DNA of 6,393 bases. Source: Bacteroidota bacterium. GTDB lineage: Bacteria; Bacteroidota; Bacteroidia; J057. Position 1 is the first letter of the stretch, and each line of letters opens with the position of its first letter. Of the stretch, positions 1 through 6,392 are shown one piece after another. Below the pieces are notes generated by a model. It did no database searches, was not told the DNA's origin, and saw only the letters and a program-made list of their open reading frames with translations. Where the stretch lies: NCBI GenBank assembly GCA_003696875.1, contig RFHL01000584.1:1-6393 (forward strand), written 5' to 3'. Both the position numbers and the translations under genes were made by a program.

Positions 1-1
1 C

Positions 2-2503
2 AATGGTGCCAATGGGGTCTTCTCCCAGTGTCGCCTGTCAGCAGGCGCCCCCGGCGCTGGAGGTGCCGGGGGGGCTGGTGGCCAGGGTGGCCAAGGCGGC
101 AGCCGCGGCCTGGGAAGCCTCTATACCGGAGGCGGGAGCGTGGGGGCCGGTGGCAATGGCGGTTTTGGTGGTGATGGTGGAGATGGGGGAGATGGCGGCA
201 GCGGCGCCATGGGGACAGCTCAGGACTTTTATTTTGGAGGCGGTACGCCCGTGACCACCACCGGGCCCGCCGATATAGGCTTTGCCCTGGCGGCGCAGCC
301 CGTGATCACCATGACCAATGTCGCCTGTGTGAATACCAATGTGACCTTTACCGGCCCGGCCTTTACGACCTGGAACCTGGGGACCGGTGCATCCCCGCTG
401 ATCGCCAACGGCGTATCGGTCACCACCATGTATACCAATGTGGGCCGCAAGGACATTGTCAGGGGAGCGGATACCTATGTTGGCTTCGCCAACATCGCGG
501 CCAATACCAGTGCCCTGCCGATTGCAGCGACGAGCGCCCCCCAGATTGCCGGGACCTACCGGGTCTGCCAGGGGAGTACCGTCGATTTCTCTGCTGTCAA
601 TGGGGCCACGGGCTATGTCTATCATTGGGACCTGGACGGGGCCGTGAGTCCCGGGACCTACTCTGGAGACACCTATGAAAACCTGACCGGTCTGGCCTTT
701 AACACCCCTGGGACCTATGACATCGTGCTGCGGTACGAAACCGATTGCTGCGGCCTCTCCGCCCCTGATACCATCGAACTCATCGTGGAGGAGCAGCCTG
801 CTCTGGTTCTCAGTGGCCCGGCCGACTTCTGTGCCGGGACCGGTGGGGTCACCCTTACGGCCACGGGTGGAGACAATTATCTCTGGATGCCTTTCAACGA
901 CCTGAGCAGCAGCACCGGATCAAGTGTGATTGCCAATCCCACGACGGGAAATACCTACACCGTTACGGCCTACAGTGCCAGTGGACTCTGCTATGATACC
1001 GACAACATCAGTGTGGCCGTCAATGACCTCAGTCTTTCGGCCACTACCACCGATGCTGGCTGCCTTGATAATGGGACCGCCGCGGTATTCATGACCAATG
1101 GTACCGGGCCCTATTCCTTTGACTGGAGTACTGGTGGGACCAATCAATCCCTGGCCAATCTGGCTTCGGGGGTCTATGAAGTCATCGTCACCGACCTGGG
1201 TACCGGGTGTCAGGACTCCATTGAGGCTGTAGTGGGGCAAGTCCCCAACACCCTGGATGCTTTTGTTTCCCAGGTACAAAGCGTGAGCTGTAACGGGCTT
1301 TCCGACGGGCAGGCCACCGTGGCCCTCCAGGGTACCGTCGTTGGGCCTACCCAGATCACCTGGTCGCCGCTAGGGGGTAATGCGCTGACCGCGAATGCCC
1401 TTCCGGCGGGTACCTACGTAGTAGATGTGCTTGACCAGGGAAACGGCTGCGAGACCAGCACCACCGTGGTCGTGCCGGAGCCCGCCCCCTTGGCGGTGAA
1501 TATTCTCGATCAGGTCGATCCGGATTGCGATACCTATGGGGAAGTCACCGTCAATGCCAGTGGCGGCAATGGGCCCTTTACCTATGCCTGGAATACCACG
1601 CCGGTCCAGACCGGCAATGCCCTCACCGGCCTGGAGGCCGGTACCTATTCCCTGACGGTCACCGATCAGGATGGCTGCCATATTACGGAAAGCGTAGTGA
1701 TCCCCGGTGTTTCTCCGGTGGCACTTTCTGTGGTAGGGTTGAGTGATGCGTCGAGTTGTACGACGCCAGACGCCCAGGCCACGGTCGCTGCTACCGGTAG
1801 CGGGGGGAACATCTCCTATCTTTGGCAGGTGACCCCAGCCCAGACCGGCCCCACGCTTTCCAATGTATTTCCGGGTTCTTATACCGTGATTGCCACCGGT
1901 GCCAATGGTTGTGCCGATACCCTGGGACTTACGCTGGGGCCAGTCTGCCCGCTCACCGCAAGCCTGCTGGATTTCCAGGCCTATCCGGCCGGATCAGAGA
2001 TTGCTCTGGACTGGGTAGCCGCCTCGGGCGATCCTTATCTGGGTTTTGAGATCGAACGCAGTCTGGATGGCGTTCATTTTCGCGCCCTGGCCTGGGCAGA
2101 AGCCGGAGCGGAGACTGGCTATCAGTGGCACGATGCGACAGTCGTGCCAGCCACCCGCTATTATTACCGTCTTACCCAGCGCTTTGTCGATGGGAGCGAG
2201 CGGCTATCAGATGTCCGGGAGGCCATGGTGAGCCCATGGCCTGGAGTGGCAGGACTGGAGGTGTTTCCGGTGCCATCCTCCGGTTTGGTACAGCTCCAGG
2301 GTCGGTTGGGACAAGCCGCGCGGGTGGAAATGCTGCTATTCAACAGCCTGGGACAACAGGTCTTGCGGAAACACTTTGATTTAAAGGCGGGACTGTTTAA
2401 CTTATCTCTGGATCTGAGCCCTCATCCCGAGGGTGTGTACTCCGGCATGCTGCGGGTTGAAGGCGCTGCCTCCATCCCCTTCCGGGTACAAAAAAGCAGA
2501 TAA
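2..2503 (+). CDS. Large T9SS-secreted surface protein with SprB-like repeats (5' truncated by window edge)
   Basis: The frame is open from the left edge with no stop, so the true start lies outside the window; 833 residues are visible. Internal GTG (140) and ATG (209) codons fall inside the glycine-rich tract and are not credible starts. Domains in visible numbering: Gly-Gly-X tract about 18-82; PKD/Ig-like regions about 180-265 (YHWDLDG, then NTPGTYDIVLRYE) and 265-341; four SprB-like repeats about 344-648; an FN3-like segment about 650-745 (GFEIERSLDGVHF, then TRYYYRLTQ); and a T9SS type A sorting domain about 751-833 (LEVFPVPSSG, LFNSLGQQV, GVYSGMLRVEG, final basic KSR). The usual PNP of the sorting motif reads PVP here. 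By family knowledge, such proteins cross the outer membrane through T9SS and are released or anchored at the surface, the sorting domain being cleaved. The role is probably adhesin-like or structural; no enzymatic domain is visible. An intrinsic terminator follows 26 bases after the stop. Confidence 0.9.
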   Translation, partial: NGANGVFSQCRLSAGAPGAGGAGGAGGQGGQGGSRGLGSLYTGGGSVGAGGNGGFGGDGGDGGDGGSGAMGTAQDFYFGGGTPVTTTGPADIGFALAAQPVITMTNVACVNTNVTFTGPAFTTWNLGTGASPLIANGVSVTTMYTNVGRKDIVRGADTYVGFANIAANTSALPIAATSAPQIAGTYRVCQGSTVDFSAVNGATGYVYHWDLDGAVSPGTYSGDTYENLTGLAFNTPGTYDIVLRYETDCCGLSAPDTIELIVEEQPALVLSGPADFCAGTGGVTLTATGGDNYLWMPFNDLSSSTGSSVIANPTTGNTYTVTAYSASGLCYDTDNISVAVNDLSLSATTTDAGCLDNGTAAVFMTNGTGPYSFDWSTGGTNQSLANLASGVYEVIVTDLGTGCQDSIEAVVGQVPNTLDAFVSQVQSVSCNGLSDGQATVALQGTVVGPTQITWSPLGGNALTANALPAGTYVVDVLDQGNGCETSTTVVVPEPAPLAVNILDQVDPDCDTYGEVTVNASGGNGPFTYAWNTTPVQTGNALTGLEAGTYSLTVTDQDGCHITESVVIPGVSPVALSVVGLSDASSCTTPDAQATVAATGSGGNISYLWQVTPAQTGPTLSNVFPGSYTVIATGANGCADTLGLTLGPVCPLTASLLDFQAYPAGSEIALDWVAASGDPYLGFEIERSLDGVHFRALAWAEAGAETGYQWHDATVVPATRYYYRLTQRFVDGSERLSDVREAMVSPWPGVAGLEVFPVPSSGLVQLQGRLGQAARVEMLLFNSLGQQVLRKHFDLKAGLFNLSLDLSPHPEGVYSGMLRVEGAASIPFRVQKSR
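53..205 (+). repeat. Gly-Gly-X coding repeat tract
   Basis: This low-complexity stretch of the surface-protein gene encodes mostly Gly-Gly-X triplets (GGAGGAGGQGGQGGS, then GGDGGDGGDGGS), a 9-base coding periodicity built from varied glycine codons (ggt, ggc, ggg, gga). It is interrupted by RGLGSLYTGGGSVGAG. The composition resembles glycine-rich structural proteins. Whether it forms a polyglycine II-type fold or a flexible linker cannot be told from sequence. The repeat may continue upstream, since the window starts at NGANG. Confidence 0.75.
1031..1945 (+). repeat. Four tandem SprB-like repeats (about 77 aa each)
   Basis: There are four consecutive, diverged copies at approximately 1031-1249, 1250-1486, 1487-1714 and 1715-1945. 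Each has the pattern Cys, then a short G/DGxA(T/V)V strand, a G-rich turn, Y/TxxWS/N/T, L/AxxLxxGxYxVxVxD, then GC. Each holds one Cys pair 49-53 residues apart (visible residues 354/403, 430/483, 509/559, 586/637), and first-Cys to first-Cys spacing is 76-79 residues. This matches the SprB repeat family known from the Flavobacterium gliding adhesin SprB and many other Bacteroidota surface proteins. The Cys pairs probably form disulfides that staple each beta-sandwich; that is inference. Confidence 0.8.
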
Positions 2504-2529
2504 TTTTGTGTTGAGGTTTTGGTAAGGAG

Positions 2530-2556
2530 GCTGGCCCGAAAGGGTCAGCTTTTTTT
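2530..2556 (+). terminator. Rho-independent terminator of the surface-protein gene
   Basis: An 8-bp stem (GCTGGCCC with GGGTCAGC, one G-T wobble) closes a GAAA tetraloop and is followed directly by seven T residues. It lies 26 bases after the TAA stop, which insulates the downstream lipoprotein gene from readthrough. Confidence 0.9.
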
Positions 2557-2586
2557 GTATAGGGGGGGAGTTTTTGGTTACTTTAA
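2554..2586 (+). promoter_or_regulatory. Possible Bacteroidota-type promoter for the lipoprotein/transporter pair
   Basis: A TTTG at 2554-2557 (overlapping the terminator T-tract) is followed 21 bases later by TACTTTAA (2579-2586), a partial match to the Bacteroidota -7 element TAnnTTTG. Position between a terminator and the next gene is right, but the -7 match is incomplete and the spacing is slightly long. Transcription would start near 2592, just before the hairpin at 2597. Confidence 0.22.
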
Positions 2587-2596
2587 GCGCCAGAAT

Positions 2597-2623
2597 ATAG
2601 CCTGTCCGGCTCGGACGGGCTAT
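2597..2623 (+). promoter_or_regulatory. Strong hairpin in the 5' leader of the lipoprotein gene
   Basis: ATAGCCTGTCCG and CGGACGGGCTAT pair over 12 bp with one T-G wobble around a 3-base loop (GCT). No T-tract follows on either strand, so it is not an ordinary intrinsic terminator. It ends 21 bases before the ATG at 2645, close to where a ribosome would load. It could be a translational control element, an mRNA-stabilising structure, or an operator-like palindrome; its function is unknown. Confidence 0.6.
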
Positions 2624-2644
2624 TGTGTACCAACGATTCCCGCT

Positions 2645-3811
2645 ATGCGCCTCTCCCCCCTGGTTTTCTGTAGCTTGCTGGGCCTGAGCCTGCTTTTTTC
2701 CTGTAAAAATGATCTGCCACCGGAAGACTTAACCTTTCCCCCGGCGAAGGCCAATTTTGCCTTCTACCTCGACAGCTATATGGACTCCGTTCTGGAGGCA
2801 GACCGGATTCCCGGTCTCGCAGTAGGAGTCGTCAAAGACAACCGCATTGCCTGGAATACGGGTTATGGGCTGGCGAATGTGGCCGAGGGCATCCCGGTCG
2901 ATCTGCGTACCCGTTTTATGATGGGCGAAGCCGCGGATGTGGTGGTGACGGTGGCCGTCCTGCAAATGTTGGCCGAAAAGGGGTATACCCTCAATACCGA
3001 CATCAATACCCTGCTACCGCAGCCGATCCGGCATGCGCACTTCCCTCAGGCGGTGATCAATGTCCGGATGTTGCTGTCCCATACTTCGGGTTTTCAGGAC
3101 GAAGACGTCCTGCTCGCCAGTCTGTATGGGGCTGGAGACGCTTCTCAGCGTTTGCGGGACTTTGTTGGCGACTACTTCCGGCCCAGCGGGGCCTATTACA
3201 GCCTGGACAACTTCTCCGCCGACCGCCCGGGCAAGACCTTTGCCTACGCCCGGGTAAATATGGCCCTTGCCGCCTACCTGGTGGAGGCGGTAACCGGGAT
3301 TGAGTTTGACCTCTACTGCAAAACCCGGATGTTTTCCCAGCTGGGGTACAGCAGTGTGTCCTGGTTTTTCAATGACCTGCAACCGGAGAAAATCGCCGTA
3401 CCTTATCTGCTGCAGGGAAGCAGCTTTGCCGCACAGCCCTTTTACGGATACCCCATGTATCCGAGCGGACAGCTCCGGATCAGCCTCGAGTACCTCTCTC
3501 GATTCATGCTCGCTCTCCTACAGAATGGGGCCTATGGGGACCAGCATTTGATTTCCGGAGACATGGTCAGGCATATCCAGGAAATTCAGTATCCCTTTGC
3601 TTCCGGGGAGCAGGCCCTTGGCTGGCGCTATGAAAGCCTCGACGGCCGCAACCTGCTGGGTATGCGCGGAAGCGATGCCGGGGTGAGTACCCGCTTTTTT
3701 CTGGAGCCCGACCGGGCTCAGGGCGTGATTTTGCTGGCCAATGCCACCTTGCCCGATTCCGTGCTGGATGACATCATGATCAAGGTACTGGAAACCAGCG
3801 ATGCCCTCTGA
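2645..3811 (+). CDS. Serine hydrolase/class C beta-lactamase-fold lipoprotein, catalytic residues missing
   Basis: The 388-residue product starts at ATG 2645, giving a lipoprotein signal peptide (MRLSPLVFCSLLGLSLLFSC) with lipobox LFSC and lipidated Cys20. An upstream in-frame TTG at 2519 would start before the terminator and hide the signal peptide, so it is rejected. The beta-lactamase-related fold (PF00144 type) is clear: IPGLAVGVVKDNRIAWNTGYG (56-76), TRFMMG (89-94), VLQMLAEKGYTLNTDINTLLP (105-125), VRMLLSHTSGF (140-150), AYLVEAVTG (210-218) and VILLANA (361-367). The catalytic SxxK, expected just after FMMG, reads E95-A-A-D98. The YxN motif reads Y201-A-R203, and the terminal HxG reads M340-R-G342. 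There is no SxxK anywhere in the protein. It is probably a non-catalytic, ligand- or partner-binding homologue facing the periplasm or cell surface. It precedes the AbgT-type transporter by 57 bases without a terminator, so co-transcription is likely. The fold is secure; the role is unknown. Confidence 0.88.
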   Translation: MRLSPLVFCSLLGLSLLFSCKNDLPPEDLTFPPAKANFAFYLDSYMDSVLEADRIPGLAVGVVKDNRIAWNTGYGLANVAEGIPVDLRTRFMMGEAADVVVTVAVLQMLAEKGYTLNTDINTLLPQPIRHAHFPQAVINVRMLLSHTSGFQDEDVLLASLYGAGDASQRLRDFVGDYFRPSGAYYSLDNFSADRPGKTFAYARVNMALAAYLVEAVTGIEFDLYCKTRMFSQLGYSSVSWFFNDLQPEKIAVPYLLQGSSFAAQPFYGYPMYPSGQLRISLEYLSRFMLALLQNGAYGDQHLISGDMVRHIQEIQYPFASGEQALGWRYESLDGRNLLGMRGSDAGVSTRFFLEPDRAQGVILLANATLPDSVLDDIMIKVLETSDAL

Positions 3812-3868
3812 TTGCGGGTGCCCAAGGCCTGAGGGCCATCTGTTTCACCCTTAAACTGACCCTGCTTC

Positions 3869-5434
3869 ATGGCCAAAAAAGCCAAGGCGGCCCGCCGTTC
3901 ACGGGTAGATGTTTTTCTGAATATTATTGAAAAAGGAGGCAATGCCTTGCCCCATCCGGCGACCCTCTTCGCCATGCTGGCCCTGCTGGCCATTGTGCTT
4001 TCGGGTGTGACGAGTTGGCTGGGGGTAGAAGCCGCCATGCCTGGCGGCGATTGCGCCGATGGGGGCAACGATTGTATCCGGCCGGTCAATCTGCTCTCCA
4101 AGTCCGGTCTGCACTGGGTGTTGACCAGCATGGTGGAGAACTTCACGGGCTTTGCCCCGCTGGGGACCGTGCTGGTGGCTCTCTTGGGCATCGGGGTAGC
4201 CGAAGGGAGTGGCCTCATCGGTACGGCCCTGCGCCTGTTGGTCCTGAAGGCCCCGGCACGTCTGCTCACCTTGGTACTGGTATTTGCTGGTGTTATTTCC
4301 AATACGGCCAGCGAAGTCGGTTATGTGCTGCTGGTTCCCCTGGGGGCCATCATTTTCCTATCGGCCGGGCGACATCCGATCGCCGGCATGGCCGCCGCCT
4401 TTGCCGGTGTATCCGGCGGCTATAGTGCCAACCTGCTTTTGGGTACCGTAGACCCGCTGCTGGCGGGTCTTTCCCAGGAAGCAGCCCGTTCGGTGCCAGG
4501 ATTCGAGGACTATTCCGTCAATCCCGCCGCAAATTACTACTTCATGGCGGTTTCCACCTTCCTGATCACCTTCGTGGGGACCTTCGTCAGCGAAAAAATC
4601 GTCGAGCCACGTCTCGGCAAGTACCAAGGAGACGCCAAAGCGGAAGAGATCAAGGGCCTGTCCCGGGATGAAAAGCGCGGCCTGCTCTATGCCACCATTG
4701 TGAGCCTGGTCATTACGGTAATTATCCTGATCGGCCTGATTCCGGCCGATGGCTTCTTGCGCAATCTGGACGTGCCCGCGGACCAGTCCATCCTCAAATC
4801 GCCCTTCCTCAAGGGCATCGTGGCGGTGATTTTCCTGGCCGCCGGCCTGGCCGGCATCGCCTATGGCATTGGCGCCAAGACCATTCGGAACGATTCCGAT
4901 GTGATGAAAGGTATGGCCAAGAGCATGGAGACCCTGGGGGCCTATATCGTGCTGGTGTTCTTTGCGGCTCAGTTTGTGGAGTACTTCAAGGAAACCAATC
5001 TGGGGACCATCATCGCCATCAAGGGGGCAGCGGCTCTGCAGCCGCTGGCCGACTATCCCATCCCGCTAATGCTGGGATTGATTGTGATTTCTGCCGTGAT
5101 CAACCTGTTTATGGGCAGTGCTTCCGCCAAGTGGGGCCTGATGGCCCCGGTTTTCATCCCTATGTTTATGGCCCTGGGCTATAGCCCGGAGTTCGTACAG
5201 GTCGCCTACCGCATCGGCGACAGCACCACCAACATCATCGCCCCGATGATGTCCTACTTTGCCCTCATCGTGGCCTTTATGCAGCAATATGACAAGAAGG
5301 CTGGCATTGGTACCGTGGTCTCGGTGATGTTGCCCTATTCCTTTGTCTTCCTGATTGCCTGGTCCATCATGCTGATCATCTGGATCCTCCTGGGGCTCCC
5401 GGTGGGGCCAGGAGCCAATATGCTCCTTGGCTAA
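3869..5434 (+). CDS. AbgT family transporter
   Basis: The 521-residue polytopic inner-membrane protein matches AbgT/MtrF/YdaH transporters in length and motifs: NFTGFAPLGTVLVALLGIGV (91-110), AEGSGLIGTALR (111-122), SNTASEVGYVLLVPLGA (144-160), YSANLLLGTVDPLLAGL (185-201), EKIVEPRLG (242-250), FMGSASAKWGLMAPVFIPMF (414-433) and YRIGDSTTNIIAP (447-459). Residues equivalent to those studied in Neisseria MtrF (D193, S417, W420, P438, R446, D449, as I recall) appear here two positions later: D195, S419, W422, P440, R448 and D451. This suggests a working transporter. Family members import p-aminobenzoyl-glutamate (E. coli AbgT) or export p-aminobenzoate and sulfonamides using ion gradients (MtrF, YdaH); sequence alone does not fix substrate or direction. 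The start at 3869 fits the family's basic N-terminus (MAKKAKAARR), with no Shine-Dalgarno, as is common in Bacteroidota. A C62-C69 pair lies in the first external loop. No AbgA/AbgB hydrolase is adjacent; the partner upstream is a pseudo-hydrolase lipoprotein. Confidence 0.95.
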   Translation: MAKKAKAARRSRVDVFLNIIEKGGNALPHPATLFAMLALLAIVLSGVTSWLGVEAAMPGGDCADGGNDCIRPVNLLSKSGLHWVLTSMVENFTGFAPLGTVLVALLGIGVAEGSGLIGTALRLLVLKAPARLLTLVLVFAGVISNTASEVGYVLLVPLGAIIFLSAGRHPIAGMAAAFAGVSGGYSANLLLGTVDPLLAGLSQEAARSVPGFEDYSVNPAANYYFMAVSTFLITFVGTFVSEKIVEPRLGKYQGDAKAEEIKGLSRDEKRGLLYATIVSLVITVIILIGLIPADGFLRNLDVPADQSILKSPFLKGIVAVIFLAAGLAGIAYGIGAKTIRNDSDVMKGMAKSMETLGAYIVLVFFAAQFVEYFKETNLGTIIAIKGAAALQPLADYPIPLMLGLIVISAVINLFMGSASAKWGLMAPVFIPMFMALGYSPEFVQVAYRIGDSTTNIIAPMMSYFALIVAFMQQYDKKAGIGTVVSVMLPYSFVFLIAWSIMLIIWILLGLPVGPGANMLLG

Positions 5435-5454
5435 TCCAGGTCAGAACACCATAT

Positions 5455-5492
5455 GGGCTTGCGTACAGTTTTGTACGCGGGCCCTTTTCTTT
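5455..5492 (+). terminator. Rho-independent terminator after the AbgT transporter gene
   Basis: A 13-bp stem (GGGCTTGCGTACA with TGTACGCGGGCCC, two T-G wobbles) around a GTTT loop is followed by TTTTCTTT. It begins 20 bases after the transporter stop and lies between convergent genes. Read on the minus strand, the same hairpin lacks a following T-tract, so it serves mainly the plus-strand unit, although the structure could still slow transcripts arriving from the opposite gene. Confidence 0.9.
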
Positions 5493-5508
5493 GACAGACC
5501 GGCTATCC

Positions 5509-6087
5509 CTATTCCAGCTCGTCCAGGGTCAGCTTCATGCTGGGGATGAAGCGTTGCATAAACCACTGTACCTCAGGTAGCTCTGTATCCTTGATGGTTT
5601 GGCGAAGCATCTGCTCGGCCCGGGCAAATTCCTGGTTGCCGGCTTTGCGCTCCTCCAGGCATTTGAGATAGGCGGATATCTTGTCCGCCGCCTTGACCAG
5701 CTCCCAGCAAGCGCGGTCGGCTTCCTGAGGGAAAAAGACCGATTCGTAATCCTCCTGAAATTCCTCGGGCAAAAGGTCTAGCAAGCGCTGGTTGGCTACC
5801 TGCTCGATCTCCTTGTAGGCGGCCTTGATTTTGGGGCTAAAGTACTTGATGGGTGTGGGTAGGTCACCCGTAATGACCTCGCTGGCATCGTGGTACATGG
5901 CGAGAATCGCCACCCGTTCCGGGTTGATGGTGCCGCCAAAGTGGCGGTTTTTGATCAGCGCCAGCGCATGCGCGATCTGCGCCACCTGCAGACTATGCTC
6001 CTGGATGTTTTCGGTATGAACGTTGTGCATCAGGCCCCAACGTTCGATATACTTCATGCGGGAGAGGTAGGCAAAAAAATGACTCAT
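5509..6087 (-). CDS. yfbR: HD-domain 5'-deoxynucleotidase, YfbR family
   Basis: The 192-residue cytoplasmic protein aligns over nearly its whole length with E. coli YfbR (199 aa, recalled from memory), strongest in the first 100 residues: SHFFAYLSRMKYIERWGLMH, TENIQEHSLQVAQIAHAL, AMYHDASEVITGDLPTPIKY, and later AYLKCLEE. The HD metal ligands are present as H31, H66-D67 and D135, with R16-W17, E70 and D75 matching the substrate-pocket and catalytic region of the family. By family knowledge it removes phosphate from deoxyribonucleoside 5'-monophosphates (dAMP, dCMP, dGMP, dTMP, dUMP) with a divalent metal, and so helps balance dNTP precursor pools. The start at 6087 gives MSHFF, matching the family N-terminus. 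It lies 41 bases downstream of a T9SS cargo gene on the same strand with no clear terminator between them, so readthrough expression is possible, but no functional link is apparent. Confidence 0.95.
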   Translation of the reverse strand: MSHFFAYLSRMKYIERWGLMHNVHTENIQEHSLQVAQIAHALALIKNRHFGGTINPERVAILAMYHDASEVITGDLPTPIKYFSPKIKAAYKEIEQVANQRLLDLLPEEFQEDYESVFFPQEADRACWELVKAADKISAYLKCLEERKAGNQEFARAEQMLRQTIKDTELPEVQWFMQRFIPSMKLTLDELE

Positions 6088-6128
6088 GTATGAGGTGAGA
6101 AGGTTTGATACTCAGAGTTCCCTTGTTT

Positions 6129-6392
6129 TTACTGGATCTGGATAGCCTGGCCATGGTTTTGGCGACCGGCGTGCAGCTGCAGCCAGTAACGGCCGCTGGG
6201 AAGCGTAGGTAGCCTGAGTCTAAGTGTTTGATAACCAGTGCGAAGGCTGAGGGTGTTTTCCCAGACCCGTTGTCCGGTGGGATTATACAAGTGAATGTGC
6301 ATTACTTCGGGTCTTGGGGCTTCGAGCGCCACCGTTAACATGCCTTGGCTTGGGCTGGGGTTGGGATGAATCCGTACCGGGTGTCCCCATAG
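6129..6392 (-). CDS. C-terminal end of a T9SS-sorted secreted protein (5' part beyond window edge)
   Basis: The minus-strand frame is open to the right edge; 87 residues are visible, ending at a TAA at 6129-6131. They form a canonical T9SS type A sorting domain: VRIHPNPSPSQGMLTVALE (PNP motif and G-turn), then IHLYNPTGQRVWE, TLRLRLPTLPSGRYWLQLHAG and a short terminal strand QAIQIQ. The first in-frame ATG (6341) lies inside the domain and is not the start. The domain directs export through the type IX system and is normally removed on the surface. The cargo domain, and hence function, is not visible. No repeat or enzymatic domain lies within the window portion. Confidence 0.88.
   Translation of the reverse strand, partial: LWGHPVRIHPNPSPSQGMLTVALEAPRPEVMHIHLYNPTGQRVWENTLSLRTGYQTLRLRLPTLPSGRYWLQLHAGRQNHGQAIQIQ

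Noticed and set aside
140..142. GTG at 140 as the start of the large surface protein
   Set aside because: The frame continues open to the left edge with the same Gly-Gly-X composition, and no signal peptide follows this codon.
38..625. A 195-codon open frame on the minus strand opposite the glycine-rich and PKD-like region
   Set aside because: It is antisense to a well-supported coding frame with clear domains. Its Gly/Arg/Ile-rich product resembles no family, and GC-rich, glycine-coding DNA readily leaves the opposite strand open.
2519..2644. N-terminal extension of the lipoprotein from TTG 2519
   Set aside because: It would begin before the terminator and run through both hairpins, and it would bury a textbook lipoprotein signal peptide that begins at 2645.
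3812..3868. A possible terminator between the lipoprotein and the transporter
   Set aside because: Only weak pairings are visible (GGCC with GGCC around TGAG, or GGGTG with CACCC), with no T-tract, so the gap does not separate the two genes.
3718..4302. A 194-codon minus-strand frame across the lipoprotein/transporter junction
   Set aside because: It overlaps two confident plus-strand genes, and its Ser/Arg/Thr-rich product shows no recognisable domain.
6073..6079. Seven-base homopolymer in the yfbR start region as a frameshift or slippage site
   Set aside because: It encodes the His-Phe-Phe of the family's conserved SHFFA N-terminus in frame, so conservation of the protein explains it.
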